64,000 nt of DNA from Alteromonas gilva (GTDB taxonomy: Bacteria > Pseudomonadota > Gammaproteobacteria > Enterobacterales > Alteromonadaceae). The notes below the pieces were generated by a model that ran no database searches, had not been told where the DNA came from, and was given only the letters and a program-made list of their open reading frames with translations. The translations under genes and the position numbers were made by a program. This document shows, in pieces, positions 42,652-52,072 of this stretch; positions within the stretch are counted from its first letter, which is position 1; each line of letters begins with the position of its first letter. The stretch spans positions 372,001 to 436,000 of the forward strand of contig NZ_JAQQXP010000002.1 in NCBI RefSeq assembly GCF_028595265.1, given 5' to 3'.

Positions 42652-44370
42652 GTGAAGATGATGTCGGGCGCCGCCATGGTGGTGGAAGCGCTAAAAGATG
42701 TAGGAGTTACCCATGTGTTCGGTTACCCGGGTGGTGCCGTATTAGACATTTATGATGCATTATTTGCACAGGATGATGTCAAACATGTGCTCGTACGTCA
42801 CGAACAGGCAGCTGCTCATATGGCAGATGGTTACGCGCGTTCGACAGGCAAAACCGGTACAGTGCTGGTCACATCGGGTCCGGGCGCAACCAATACGTTA
42901 ACTGGTATTGCAACGGCGTATATGGATTCTATTCCTATGGTGGTGTTGTCAGGTCAGGTACCGTCGATGCACATCGGTGAGGATGCCTTTCAGGAAACCG
43001 ATATGGTGGGGTGTTCCCGACCCGTGGTAAAGCATAGCTTTTTGGTAAAACGCGCGGAAGATATTCCCAATGCGATTGCCAAGGCGTATTACATTGCCAA
43101 TACCGGACGACCGGGGCCGGTAGTGGTTGATTTACCTAAAGACATCGTTAACGTTCAGGAAGAGCATCCCTATGAGTTCCCGACGGATGTCACCATGCGT
43201 TCATATAACCCGACCGTACGTGGGCATATGAAGCAGGTTAAAAAAGCCGTTGCGTCGATGCAAAAAGCTGAACGGCCGGTTTTATACGTAGGCGGCGGTG
43301 CGGTTGCGGCCGAGGCTTCCGGGTTGGTAACACAGCTGGCGGAACTCCTGCATGCCCCCGTTACCTGTACGCTGATGGGCCTTGGTGCGTTTTCAGGCAC
43401 GCACGACCAGTTTGTCGGGATGCTGGGCATGCATGGTACGCTTGAAGCCAATAAGACCATGCACAATGCTGATTGTATTATCGCACTGGGCGCTCGTTTT
43501 GACGATCGGGTGACCAATAATGTCGAAAAATTCTGTCCGCATGCTGAGATTATCCATGTGGATATCGATCCCGCGTCTATTTCTAAAACCATTAACGCAC
43601 ACATTCCGGTAGTGGGTTCTGTTGATGTCGTGCTTGAGCAAATACTGGAATTGCTCAAGCCTGAAGAATTAACCGGGCAAAGCGATAAGCTGGCGGATTG
43701 GTGGCAGCAAATTAATCAGTGGCGCACACGTCAATGTTTAAATTACGTCCAGGGTGATACCGTCATCAAGCCCCAGCGCGTTATCGAATCGCTGTACAAG
43801 CATACCAATGGTGATGCTTATGTCAGCTCGGACGTGGGGCAGCATCAAATGTTTGCCGCGCTGTATTATCCGTACAAAAAGCCGCGCCAGTGGATTAATT
43901 CGGGTGGCCTGGGCACCATGGGATTCGGTTTACCCGCGGCAATGGGCGTGCAGTTTGCGCATCCTAAATCCACGTCAGTGGTGGTGACCGGTGATGGTAG
44001 TATCCAAATGAATATCCAGGAACTGGCCACCTGTTTGCAGTACAATTTGCCGATTAAAATTATTTCTCTGAATAACCGCGCCTTAGGCATGGTTCGTCAG
44101 TGGCAGGACATGATTTATAAAGGCCGTCATTCGCATTCTTACATGGAGTCATTGCCAGATTTTGTGAAGCTGGTTGAAGCCTATGGTCATGTAGGGATTA
44201 AAGTTGATTCTCTCGATCAGTTAGATGATGCCATGGAGAAATGCTTTGCAATGAAAGACCGCTTAGTATTTATGGATATTCTGGTTGATCAGAATGAACA
44301 CGTATACCCTATGCAGATCAAATATGGCGCAATGGATGACATGCGTTTAAGTAAGACGGAGAGAACCTGA
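42652..44370 (+). CDS. ilvI: Acetolactate synthase large (catalytic) subunit
   Basis: Thiamine-diphosphate enzyme for branched-chain amino acid synthesis. GTG at 42652 behind TAGGAG gives 572 residues; an upstream ATG at 42622 lacks a good site. It contains VFGYPGGAVLDIYDAL, RHEQAAAHMADGYARSTGK (catalytic glutamate), the FAD region GLGAFSGTHDQFVGMLGMHG, and the ThDP/Mg motif TGDGSIQMNIQELAT with N in LNNRALGMVRQWQ. Directly precedes its regulatory subunit. IlvI is preferred over IlvB/IlvG because of the 165-aa partner. Confidence 0.95.
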   Translation: MKMMSGAAMVVEALKDVGVTHVFGYPGGAVLDIYDALFAQDDVKHVLVRHEQAAAHMADGYARSTGKTGTVLVTSGPGATNTLTGIATAYMDSIPMVVLSGQVPSMHIGEDAFQETDMVGCSRPVVKHSFLVKRAEDIPNAIAKAYYIANTGRPGPVVVDLPKDIVNVQEEHPYEFPTDVTMRSYNPTVRGHMKQVKKAVASMQKAERPVLYVGGGAVAAEASGLVTQLAELLHAPVTCTLMGLGAFSGTHDQFVGMLGMHGTLEANKTMHNADCIIALGARFDDRVTNNVEKFCPHAEIIHVDIDPASISKTINAHIPVVGSVDVVLEQILELLKPEELTGQSDKLADWWQQINQWRTRQCLNYVQGDTVIKPQRVIESLYKHTNGDAYVSSDVGQHQMFAALYYPYKKPRQWINSGGLGTMGFGLPAAMGVQFAHPKSTSVVVTGDGSIQMNIQELATCLQYNLPIKIISLNNRALGMVRQWQDMIYKGRHSHSYMESLPDFVKLVEAYGHVGIKVDSLDQLDDAMEKCFAMKDRLVFMDILVDQNEHVYPMQIKYGAMDDMRLSKTERT

Positions 44371-44867
44371 TGAGAAGAATTATTTCTGTATTAATGGAAA
44401 ATGCCCCGGGTGCGCTGTCTCGTATTGTCGGCGCGTTCTCGCAACGCGGTTATAACGTCGATTCACTTTGCGTTGCCCCTACTGAAGATGCAAGTTTGTC
44501 ACGCCTGACCATTATTACCCATGGTGATGACAAGGTGATTGAGCAAATTACCAAGCAGGTGAATAAACTCATCGACGTGCTCAAGGTGGTCGATTTATCA
44601 GAGAACACGCACATAGAGCGTGAAATGATGTTAATCAAAGTGGCCACCCGCAGTGAATCTGTCAGAGCTGAAGTTAAGCGTAACGCGGATATTTTTCGCG
44701 CCAATATTCTGGATGTGTCAGTGAGTAACTACACCATGGAAGTAACCGGCACAACAGACAAGCTCGACGCGTTTGCCACGACTATGGCGCAGTGCACTGA
44801 AATAATCGAATCATCAAGAACCGGCGTGTGTGGTTTAGCCCGAGGAGAACGAGCGCTGCGTCCTTAG
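44370..44867 (+). CDS. ilvH: Acetolactate synthase small (regulatory) subunit
   Basis: 165-residue regulatory subunit mediating valine feedback. The N-terminal ACT domain carries ISVLMENAPGALSRIVGAFSQRGYN, and the C-terminal domain includes REMMLIKV and GVCGLARGERAL. Its ATG shares one base with the ilvI stop (TGATG), so translation is coupled. A strong intrinsic terminator follows. Confidence 0.97.
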   Translation: MRRIISVLMENAPGALSRIVGAFSQRGYNVDSLCVAPTEDASLSRLTIITHGDDKVIEQITKQVNKLIDVLKVVDLSENTHIEREMMLIKVATRSESVRAEVKRNADIFRANILDVSVSNYTMEVTGTTDKLDAFATTMAQCTEIIESSRTGVCGLARGERALRP

Positions 44868-44900
44868 CCTTGCCGCCGATCCGTATATCCATTGTCTAAA

Positions 44901-44925
44901 GCCAGCAATTACTGCTGGCTTTTTT
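44901..44925 (+). terminator. Intrinsic terminator after ilvIH
   Basis: GCCAGCA-ATTAC-TGCTGGC followed by six T. Perfect 7-bp stem, 33 nt after the ilvH stop. Confidence 0.92.
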
Positions 44926-45034
44926 GTATTGAAACCCGAGTGTCAGCAAAGGAGAAGGCCTCGGCAACATTGTCGGCAGCTTATTTGGCTTTGTTACGGC
45001 GTAAAGCCGGGAGGGGCGGCTGGCGGCAGTATGG

Positions 45035-46012
45035 TCAGGTTTTGCCATAATAAAACTCAAAGCGCAGGGCAACACCAAATGAAGGGTTAAAATCCTCCTC
45101 GCGCAACCAAATGACGAAAGGTTCGAGCTCAAAGAAGAGCCAGGAGCGAAGATAGTTCGTGCGCCAGCGCGCGCTGGTATACACTTCGCCAAGCTGGTGG
45201 TTTGGGCGCGACACACCGTTGGTTACGAGCCTGAATAATACGGCGCTGTCTGGCGATACCGGACGCAACAACTGAACCTCATGACGCCAGAACCAGTCAT
45301 TAAAACGATCGCGGTAAAAATAGCGGTTTTTGAAGCGCAGATAATTATCGTCAGCCAACGAAAATGCAAAGTTAAGGCCCAGCTCCGCGCCCAGTTCGTC
45401 GCGTGTGTAATAATACAATTCGGCGTCATAGTCGATACTTACTGTATCAGTGAATGCATAACGTTGCTCATACTCACTTTTTACGAATAACTGGCCGCGT
45501 CGGCCGGCGCCTATCCGGTATGACAGCGGAGAGTCCTTCTGCTCCTGGTAGCGCAAAGCGAGTGTCGCTGAGTTTTGTGCATCGTCCACCGAGTCGCGGG
45601 CTGCGCGGATTGAGTCGTCCTGATTGAAACTGTCATCATCCGATAGTAATAAATCCACGCGGTCTTCGAGGGCGGGTAACGTTACTCTAATGCGAAATCG
45701 AAAATCCTGCTCAGCCAGTGAGGTAGTGCGTGGCTCCCAGCCAAACCTGACCCGTCCTTCTGCGCGGGCATCATGGTGTTTATTGCTGGTCTCAAGGGCA
45801 AAAAACTCATCCAGCTGGCGGGCTGTGTAATCCATTGACTCACTGAAGTTACTGTGCCATCGATCAAGCCAGCTATGGGAAATAGCAGGGGAGGAAGGTG
45901 GTGCAGACTCAGCTGTGGCCGATTGTTCGGCGCACCAGGCGTTATTACCCAGGCAGCAAACTACACTGATTCTGCATAGCCAACCCGCTAAACTCCTGGT
46001 ACTAACAAACAC
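45035..46012 (-). CDS. Exported envelope protein of unknown family (probable beta-barrel)
   Basis: 325 residues with a signal peptide (about 1-28, ending NNAWCAEQS). The mature part starts with a helical region (SWLDRWHSNFSESMDYTARQLDEFFAL). It then becomes a run of alternating, aromatic-rich strands (RVRFGWEPR, DFRFRIRVTLP, LSYRIGAGRRGQLF, YAFTDTVSIDYDAELYYYTRDE) and ends with the pattern FGVALRFEFYYGKT. This suggests an outer-membrane barrel, although the last residue is threonine rather than phenylalanine. I do not recognise a family. Single gene, convergent with ilvIH. Confidence 0.8.
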   Translation of the reverse strand: MFVSTRSLAGWLCRISVVCCLGNNAWCAEQSATAESAPPSSPAISHSWLDRWHSNFSESMDYTARQLDEFFALETSNKHHDARAEGRVRFGWEPRTTSLAEQDFRFRIRVTLPALEDRVDLLLSDDDSFNQDDSIRAARDSVDDAQNSATLALRYQEQKDSPLSYRIGAGRRGQLFVKSEYEQRYAFTDTVSIDYDAELYYYTRDELGAELGLNFAFSLADDNYLRFKNRYFYRDRFNDWFWRHEVQLLRPVSPDSAVLFRLVTNGVSRPNHQLGEVYTSARWRTNYLRSWLFFELEPFVIWLREEDFNPSFGVALRFEFYYGKT

Positions 46013-46388
46013 GATATATCATTCCCATCAAAAGCCTGAAATACGATTAAGCTCTGGTTAAGTTAAAGATGTTTGCCTTGAGCTTTGTTGAACTTTGATA
46101 TTGATAACCGGTCAACAAACCACAATGTTCGGCCAAATAATGGTGCCTGAACACTCATTTAAGCTTGCGTGATAAATACAGTCCCTGCAAATTATTTTTC
46201 GTCTCGGCGAGTGATGTAAACAGCGCAGGTTAGTGGTCGATGCAGACTTCAGTTGTGGCGTAAGCTAACATACAGTTGCTGTGTTACAGGCAATTGCTCG
46301 GTAGAATATAGTGATTAAACGATAAAAATGCTGGCGAAGACGACAGTCAGTGGCATACTGTACCAACAGATGTAAGTTAGAGGTTTTT
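46013..46388. other. Intergenic region between the envelope protein gene and tatA
   Basis: 376 bp divergent control region. No RNA gene or strong palindrome seen; no confident -35/-10 pair for tatABC could be assigned by eye. Confidence 0.4.
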
Positions 46389-46625
46389 ATGGGTAATATT
46401 GGTTGGGTACAATTACTGATTGTACTGGTAATAGTTGTGTTGTTATTTGGCACCAAAAAGTTAAAAGGCATTGGTTCAGATCTGGGCGGTGCTATTAAAG
46501 GGTTTAAAAAGGCGGTGTCTGACGAAGACGCTGACTTTAAAGATAAGCAAGCCAAGGTTGAAGATAAGCCTCAGGCTGAAGGCGAGCCGCTTAAAACAGA
46601 AAGCGAAGCGAAAGATAAACGCTAA
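46389..46625 (+). CDS. tatA: Sec-independent translocase subunit TatA
   Basis: 78-residue pore-forming subunit of the twin-arginine system. One N-terminal transmembrane helix (WVQLLIVLVIVVLLFGTKKLKGIG), then an amphipathic helix (SDLGGAIKGFKKAV) and a charged tail. The FGTKKL hinge is the TatA signature. ATG 46389 follows GAGG; an upstream in-frame codon is not needed. Its stop overlaps the tatB ATG by one base. Confidence 0.96.
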   Translation: MGNIGWVQLLIVLVIVVLLFGTKKLKGIGSDLGGAIKGFKKAVSDEDADFKDKQAKVEDKPQAEGEPLKTESEAKDKR

Positions 46626-46924
46626 TGTTCGATATCGGGTTTTGGGAACTTTTGCTGATTGGCGTGATGGCGCTCCTGGTACTGGGGCCGGAACGTTTGC
46701 CTGGTGCTTTGCGCTCGACACTAAAAACGGTGCGCAGCGTACGTAATGTTGCCTCTGGCTTTAAAGAAGAGGTTGAACATCAATTGCGGGTGCACGAGTT
46801 ACACGAGAATCTGAAAAAAGCCGAACAACAAGGCCTAAAAGACCTTTCACCGGAATTACAGAGCAGTGTCGACGAACTTAAAAAGTCCGCCGAATCTGTT
46901 CAAGAACCGTATAAAAAGCCGTAA
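46625..46924 (+). CDS. tatB: Sec-independent translocase subunit TatB
   Basis: 99-residue receptor-complex subunit. MFDIGFWELLLIGVMALLVLGPERLPGAL carries the conserved glutamate in the helix and the GPERLP hinge. A long charged amphipathic helix follows (NVASGFKEEVEHQLRVHEL). Shorter than E. coli TatB (171 aa) but usual in this order. Its stop directly abuts the tatC start. Confidence 0.96.
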   Translation: MFDIGFWELLLIGVMALLVLGPERLPGALRSTLKTVRSVRNVASGFKEEVEHQLRVHELHENLKKAEQQGLKDLSPELQSSVDELKKSAESVQEPYKKP

Positions 46925-47686
46925 ATGACCGAAGAAAATAGTCTTATTTCGCACCTGATTGAGCTGCGCTCAAGGTTGTTGCGTGCCGTACTCAGTGTGC
47001 TGCTGGTATTTGCTTGTTTAGCGTATTTTTCTAACGATTTATACCAACTACTGGCGCAGCCATTATTGAAAACCTTACCGGTTAATTCGTCGATGATAGC
47101 CACTGATGTTGCATCGCCATTCTTTGCGCCGTTCAAACTCACCATGGTGTTGTCATTCTTTTTGGCCATTCCGTACGTGCTGTATCAGGTGTGGGGCTTT
47201 GTTGCGCCGGGTCTGTACCGCAACGAGAAAAAGCTCGTTGGGCCATTACTGTTTTCCAGTACATTGTTATTTTATACAGGAATGGCCTTTGCGTATTTCG
47301 TGGTGTTTCCGGTGGTCTTTGCGTTTTTTACGTCGGTCGCACCGGAAGGCGTGACGGTTGCCACAGACATCAACAGCTACCTGAACTTTGTCTTAAAATT
47401 GTTTTTTGCCTTCGGCGTGTCTTTTGAAATACCGGTTGCCATTGTACTAATGTGCTGGACCGGTATGACTGATGCTGCCAGTCTTCGTCAAAAGCGGCCT
47501 TATGTGATTGTGGGTGCCTTTGTCGTGGGAATGCTGTTAACGCCGCCGGATATCATTTCACAGTCATTACTCGCCATCCCCATGTGGATATTGTACGAGT
47601 GTGGGATTGTTGTCGGTTCTTTTTATTCTCATAAAGAAGATGACGAAGAGGATGAGCAGCCAGAGAGTGATAAGTCAGGCGAGTAA
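46925..47686 (+). CDS. tatC: Sec-independent translocase subunit TatC
   Basis: 253-residue polytopic receptor for RR signal peptides. Opens SLISHLIELRSRLLRAVL and includes FLAIPYVLYQVWGFVAPGLYRNEK, a first-loop signature region. Six hydrophobic segments and LMCWTGMTDAASLRQKRPYVIVGAFVVGMLLTPPD near the end fit TatC. The acidic tail (DDEEDEQPESD) is common in marine relatives. Confidence 0.97.
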   Translation: MTEENSLISHLIELRSRLLRAVLSVLLVFACLAYFSNDLYQLLAQPLLKTLPVNSSMIATDVASPFFAPFKLTMVLSFFLAIPYVLYQVWGFVAPGLYRNEKKLVGPLLFSSTLLFYTGMAFAYFVVFPVVFAFFTSVAPEGVTVATDINSYLNFVLKLFFAFGVSFEIPVAIVLMCWTGMTDAASLRQKRPYVIVGAFVVGMLLTPPDIISQSLLAIPMWILYECGIVVGSFYSHKEDDEEDEQPESDKSGE

Positions 47687-47707
47687 GGGCTTACAGGCCC
47701 GAATTTA

Positions 47708-47731
47708 ATCCGATTATCATCCGATTATCAT
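47708..47731 (+). repeat. Short tandem direct repeat upstream of the next gene
   Basis: ATCCGATTATC occurs twice in tandem between tatC and the following gene. Probably a local slippage duplication; no function evident. Confidence 0.6.
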
Positions 47732-47749
47732 AACAATAGGACGCAGTTT

Positions 47750-48370
47750 ATGAACAAGTCTGCTTTGCTTATCGTAGTCAGTTTGGTGGTGTTGTCAGCA
47801 TCTAATGCACAGGCTGAAACCCTGCAACAAGCCATTGCAGCGTGCAAGCGCATTGCCAATGATAGCCAGCGTCTGAATTGTTTTGATGCGCTGGTGATTT
47901 CTGGCGAGCAGTCTGTAAAGAAGCAGGCTGCAGTCGAGGCGCCGCCATTGGTCCGACAGCGGTCAGAAAAGAGCGCAGCAGCCGATGTTGCGGCCAGCCG
48001 CACGCCGGTCTCTGCACCAACCCCACAGAATAACAGTAACCGTCGCGCTGCACCGCCCGCACAAAGCCGCGAGGCCGTTACACAGAATACCCCGGCGCAG
48101 TCTGATAAGGTCTCTGAATTCGGGTTGGCCCCTAAAAAGCCGGTTGATCAGATAGAACGTATCGCCTCGGTTATCGCCAGCATTGAGGATGGACCGCGTG
48201 ACACGCGCTACGTTCATTTGCAGGATGGCTCAGTGTGGAAACAAACCGATAGCACCCGTATGCGCCTAAAAGAGGGGCAGGAGGTATATGTTGAGCGCGG
48301 TGCTTTGGGGGCGTTTTACCTGAGTCGTGAGAATGTAAACCGTCGCATAAAAGTTAAGCGGATACAGTAA
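47750..48370 (+). CDS. Exported protein of unknown family between tatC and tatD
   Basis: 206 residues. The Sec-type signal peptide (ALLIVVSLVVLSASNAQA, about 5-22) has no twin arginine. A short N-terminal helix with two cysteines follows (AIAACKRIANDSQRLNCFDAL), then a disordered Gln/Pro/Ala-rich linker (about 60-125). A C-terminal beta domain (IASVIASIEDGPRDTRYVHLQDGSVWKQ and VERGALGAFYLSRENVNRRIKVKRI) resembles a small SH3/OB-like barrel. AATAGGA precedes the start. Two bases separate it from tatD. I cannot name the family. Confidence 0.85.
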   Translation: MNKSALLIVVSLVVLSASNAQAETLQQAIAACKRIANDSQRLNCFDALVISGEQSVKKQAAVEAPPLVRQRSEKSAAADVAASRTPVSAPTPQNNSNRRAAPPAQSREAVTQNTPAQSDKVSEFGLAPKKPVDQIERIASVIASIEDGPRDTRYVHLQDGSVWKQTDSTRMRLKEGQEVYVERGALGAFYLSRENVNRRIKVKRIQ

Positions 48371-48371
48371 C

Positions 48372-49142
48372 GTGGCCTGGTTTGATGCGGGGGTAAACGT
48401 CTTTGACCAACGTTTACCTGCTGAAGCGACACTGGCCGCTGCCGCACAGGCCAATGTTACGCGTATGTGTCTGATTACGACGCATCCTGACGAATGGGCC
48501 GTTGCGGAATCTCTTTACCAACAATATCCCCATACATTGTGTTATACCCTCGGGGTGCATCCGCATCATGCGAAAGATGTCAGGTCGTCGCATTGGGCGG
48601 AATTGCGCCGCCGCGTCAGTCGTCCCGGGGTTGTTGCTATTGGTGAGTGTGGTCTGGATTATAATCGTGACTTTTCACCGCGGGATGTTCAGCAAGCGGT
48701 GTTCAAAATGCAAATAGAGCTTGCCTGTGAACTTAACAAACCCCTGTATTTGCATGAGCGTGATGCGTTCGATGAGCAATGTGCCTGCTTGCAACCCTAT
48801 TTAGCATCATTATCGGGCGGCATTGCACACTGTTTTACCGGCACTCCCGAACAGATGCATCACTACCTCTCGTTTGGCTTATATATCGGCGTGACTGGCT
48901 GGGTTTGCGACCCAAAACGAGGGGCGATGTTGCAACAAGCTGTGACCGAACTCCCCTTAGAGCGTTTAGTTCTGGAAACCGATGCGCCCTACTTGTATCC
49001 TAAAACACTGAAACCCAGAAAACGTGATAACTCACCGGCATATTTACCCCATGTAGGCCTGGAAGTGGCAGTATTAAAAGGCCTCGATGTTGCCCAGGTA
49101 GAAGCGGCTACTTTTCGAAATAGCTGTTTGTTATTCAAATAA
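48372..49142 (+). CDS. tatD: TatD-family metal-dependent deoxyribonuclease
   Basis: 256-residue amidohydrolase-fold nuclease (3'-5' exonuclease activity in E. coli; not needed for Tat export). Metal-site motifs: LGVHPHHAKD, AIGECGLDYNRDFSPRDVQ, LYLHERDAFDE, IAHCFTGTPEQM and LVLETDAPYLYPK. GTG start at 48372, two bases after the preceding stop. The usual opening is FDAGVN rather than FDIGVN. Linked to tatABC as in Enterobacteria. Confidence 0.94.
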   Translation: MAWFDAGVNVFDQRLPAEATLAAAAQANVTRMCLITTHPDEWAVAESLYQQYPHTLCYTLGVHPHHAKDVRSSHWAELRRRVSRPGVVAIGECGLDYNRDFSPRDVQQAVFKMQIELACELNKPLYLHERDAFDEQCACLQPYLASLSGGIAHCFTGTPEQMHHYLSFGLYIGVTGWVCDPKRGAMLQQAVTELPLERLVLETDAPYLYPKTLKPRKRDNSPAYLPHVGLEVAVLKGLDVAQVEAATFRNSCLLFK

Positions 49143-49155
49143 TTGAGTATTTGCT

Positions 49156-51036
49156 ATGCAACTTTTTGCGTCCACGACACGCGCAACAGAAAAATGGCTG
49201 TTCAGTATCACCAGCGTTATGGTCATTGCTATACTCATTGTTATCGCGCAGGTTACCAGCAAAAATCACGGGGGCAACTACCGGCCAACACTTTACAGTT
49301 ACCAAAGCCAAACCGGGGTGGAGTTCGACCAGATCCGTGCCCTTTCAGAAGACAGCTGGGCAGAAGTCGATAATCCGGCGTCTTTTGGTTTCAGTGAACA
49401 AGTGCACTGGTTACGATTTGACTTGGCGTCAGCCAATACGGCTAAAAACACATCTTATATTGAGATGGATTATCCTCTGCTCGATAACATTGACGTATGG
49501 ATTGAGCAGGCGGGTGAGCAGCAGCAAATTTTTTCTGGTGGTGACGCTCGTCCGTTCTCGCAGCGGCCCCGACAGTATCACGGCTTTTTGATCCCGCTGC
49601 CTGATAGTGAGCAACCGGTTCGCGTTTATATCAGGGTCAGCTCAACCAGCGTCATAAAAGTACCGGTGACAATTTGGCAGCGCGTGGCCTTTGGTCAGCA
49701 TGTCAGCAGTGTGAATCTGGTCATGGGGCTCTTTTTCGGATTACTGCTGGCCATGGGGCTGAGCAATCTGTTCTTTTTCTTTACCACTAAAAACTTCACG
49801 TTTTTATATTACAGCGGCTATGTCGTTTGTCTTGGTTTGACACTGGCGACCCTGCACGGCTACAGCTACAAGTATTTATGGCCCGAGCAGGTATGGTTTC
49901 AGGCTAAAGCCGTCAGCTTTTTAGCCAGTGCAACACTAATGTTTGCAGTGATTTTTTCCTCGGCGCTGTTAGAGGTGCGTCGCCATAGTATGCGCGCCGA
50001 TAAGTATTTGAAAGCGCTGATGCTGGCGTTTGCCGGATTAACGGTGAGTTCCTTAGTCATTGACTATGCCATTTCCATAAAGCTGTTCTTAGTTTTGTTA
50101 ACTATCGTCGTGTTTTTAATTATGGGCGTAGTAATTTGGCTTAGCTACCGTAAAATCATTATCGCCCGCTATTACACCTTAGCGTGGGGCGCGTTATTGA
50201 TTAGCGCTTTTTCCGCCAGCCTGGACAACCTGGGTATCATATCGGTGAACGTTCCTTCCCATGTTTTACTGGTATATGGGGCGACGATCGAAGCGCTTAT
50301 GCTGGCCCTTATTCTGGCCATTGGCTATAGCCGTCAGCGCGAGCAGATGTTTAAGGCTCAGGAAGATGCACTAGAGCAAGAGCGCAGTGCACTGGAGGCT
50401 AAACAGGCGTTAATTGACGTTCAGATGCGTTCTCAAAACGAACTTGAGTACAATGTACAGGAACGGACCCTTGAACTTGAAATCGCCTTAAGGGAGCTTT
50501 CTGAAGCCAACCGCGAGCTGGAGAAGCTCAATACCATCGATCCGCTTACCGGCATACGTAATCGCCGTCATTTCGATAAACGGGTGATTGCCGAGGGTCG
50601 CCGTAGTCGACGGGAACAAACCCCGTTGGCGCTGGCGATGCTCGATATTGATCACTTTAAACAGGTGAACGACCAATATGGTCACAGTGTGGGTGACGCC
50701 TGTATCACCCATGTCGCCTCTCTTTTACAGGAAATGTTAAAGCGTCCCAGCGACGATGTTTGTCGTTATGGTGGCGAAGAGTTTGTGATTATTTTACCCA
50801 ACACCGATATAGAAGGTGCCTACCAGTTGATTGAAAGTATGCGCCAGGTCGTTGAACAAAGCCCCTGCCACTGTGACGGTCATACCGTTCCTCTTACCCT
50901 GAGCGGTGGTGTTGCCAGTGCGGTCATTAGTCGGGATGAAGGGCACGCCCGCCTGTTAAAGCTTGCTGACGAGCGCCTTTACATGGCCAAGCAAGCAGGC
51001 AGAAACCGTGTGGTTGCCAATCCTAAACCCAAATAG
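49156..51036 (+). CDS. Diguanylate cyclase with 7TM-DISM sensor
   Basis: 626-residue inner-membrane c-di-GMP synthase. An N-terminal helix (about 13-37) and a periplasmic 7TMR-DISMED2 domain (about 45-180; WAEVDNPASFGFSEQVHWLRFDL) lead into seven transmembrane helices (about 185-395) and a coiled coil. The GGDEF domain has NTIDPLTGIRNRRHFD and the active loop GGEEF at 539-543. An inhibitory I-site RPSD (530-533) lies five residues before it, so product feedback is expected. The ligand of the sensor domain is unknown. Located between tatD and hemB. Confidence 0.94.
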   Translation: MQLFASTTRATEKWLFSITSVMVIAILIVIAQVTSKNHGGNYRPTLYSYQSQTGVEFDQIRALSEDSWAEVDNPASFGFSEQVHWLRFDLASANTAKNTSYIEMDYPLLDNIDVWIEQAGEQQQIFSGGDARPFSQRPRQYHGFLIPLPDSEQPVRVYIRVSSTSVIKVPVTIWQRVAFGQHVSSVNLVMGLFFGLLLAMGLSNLFFFFTTKNFTFLYYSGYVVCLGLTLATLHGYSYKYLWPEQVWFQAKAVSFLASATLMFAVIFSSALLEVRRHSMRADKYLKALMLAFAGLTVSSLVIDYAISIKLFLVLLTIVVFLIMGVVIWLSYRKIIIARYYTLAWGALLISAFSASLDNLGIISVNVPSHVLLVYGATIEALMLALILAIGYSRQREQMFKAQEDALEQERSALEAKQALIDVQMRSQNELEYNVQERTLELEIALRELSEANRELEKLNTIDPLTGIRNRRHFDKRVIAEGRRSRREQTPLALAMLDIDHFKQVNDQYGHSVGDACITHVASLLQEMLKRPSDDVCRYGGEEFVIILPNTDIEGAYQLIESMRQVVEQSPCHCDGHTVPLTLSGGVASAVISRDEGHARLLKLADERLYMAKQAGRNRVVANPKPK

Positions 51037-51045
51037 AGTTAATTT

Positions 51046-52044
51046 ATGAGCTATTCACAATATTTACCCCGCCGCCCGCGTCGCTTACGCCGTACAGAAG
51101 GCTTGCGGGCCATGGTGGCTGAGCATCAGTTACACGCCGCAGACCTGATTTACCCGGTATTTGTATTGCCTGGCAGCAATCAGCGTGAAGCCGTGCCTTC
51201 CATGCCGGGTGTCGAGCGCTTGTCGGTAGATTTATTAATAGAGGAGGCCCGTGCAGCTTATGAGCTAGGCATCCGTAGTATGGCGCTGTTTCCGGTCACC
51301 CCGATGGAAAAAAAATCTCTGTGCGCCAGTGAGGCATTCAACCCTGATGGTATCGCACAGACCGCGATTCGGGCGCTCAAGCAAGCCCTGCCAGAGATGA
51401 TGCTGATAGCCGATGTGGCATTAGATCCTTTTACCTCACACGGTCAGGATGGCCTGATAGATGACGACGGTTACGTGATTAATGATGCAACTGTCGAAGT
51501 GCTCATTAAGCAGGCCCTATCCCACGCCGAAGCCGGCGTCGATATTGTTGCGCCATCAGATATGATGGACGGGCGTATTGGTGCTATTCGGGATGCGCTG
51601 GAAGATGCCGGGTTTGTGCATACCTGCATTATGGCGTATTCGGCTAAGTATGCATCAAGTTACTACGGACCTTTCCGGGACGCTGTCGGATCAGCAGCCA
51701 ATATTAAAGGCGGTAATAAAAAAACCTATCAAATGGATCCGGCTAATAGTGACGAGGCAATCGCCGAAATTGCGCTGGATCTGGAAGAAGGGGCGGATAT
51801 GGTAATGGTTAAGCCGGGCATGCCGTATCTGGATATTGTACGGCGTTGTAAGTCTGAGCTTGCGGTACCCACTTTTGCTTACCAGGTAAGCGGTGAATAT
51901 GCCATGCATATGGCGGCGTTTGAAAAAGGCTGGTTAAAGCAAGACGAAGTGATACTGGAGTCGTTGCTGGCATTTAAGCGGGCTGGCGCCGATGGTATTT
52001 TAACCTACTTTGCGCCGGCAGCTGCCAGGTTACTGAAAGGATAG
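51046..52044 (+). CDS. hemB: Delta-aminolevulinic acid dehydratase (porphobilinogen synthase)
   Basis: Condenses two 5-aminolevulinate molecules in tetrapyrrole synthesis. 332 residues with the two Schiff-base lysines, K201 in YSAKYASSYYGPFRDA and K256 in MVKPGMPYLD. The metal region reads DVALDPFTSHGQDG with aspartates instead of the cysteine triad, which marks the Mg-dependent, zinc-independent class seen in Pseudomonas. It starts 9 bp after the diguanylate cyclase. Confidence 0.96.
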   Translation: MSYSQYLPRRPRRLRRTEGLRAMVAEHQLHAADLIYPVFVLPGSNQREAVPSMPGVERLSVDLLIEEARAAYELGIRSMALFPVTPMEKKSLCASEAFNPDGIAQTAIRALKQALPEMMLIADVALDPFTSHGQDGLIDDDGYVINDATVEVLIKQALSHAEAGVDIVAPSDMMDGRIGAIRDALEDAGFVHTCIMAYSAKYASSYYGPFRDAVGSAANIKGGNKKTYQMDPANSDEAIAEIALDLEEGADMVMVKPGMPYLDIVRRCKSELAVPTFAYQVSGEYAMHMAAFEKGWLKQDEVILESLLAFKRAGADGILTYFAPAAARLLKG

Positions 52045-52072
52045 ACAACGCGATAGACATTGAGGTATTGGC

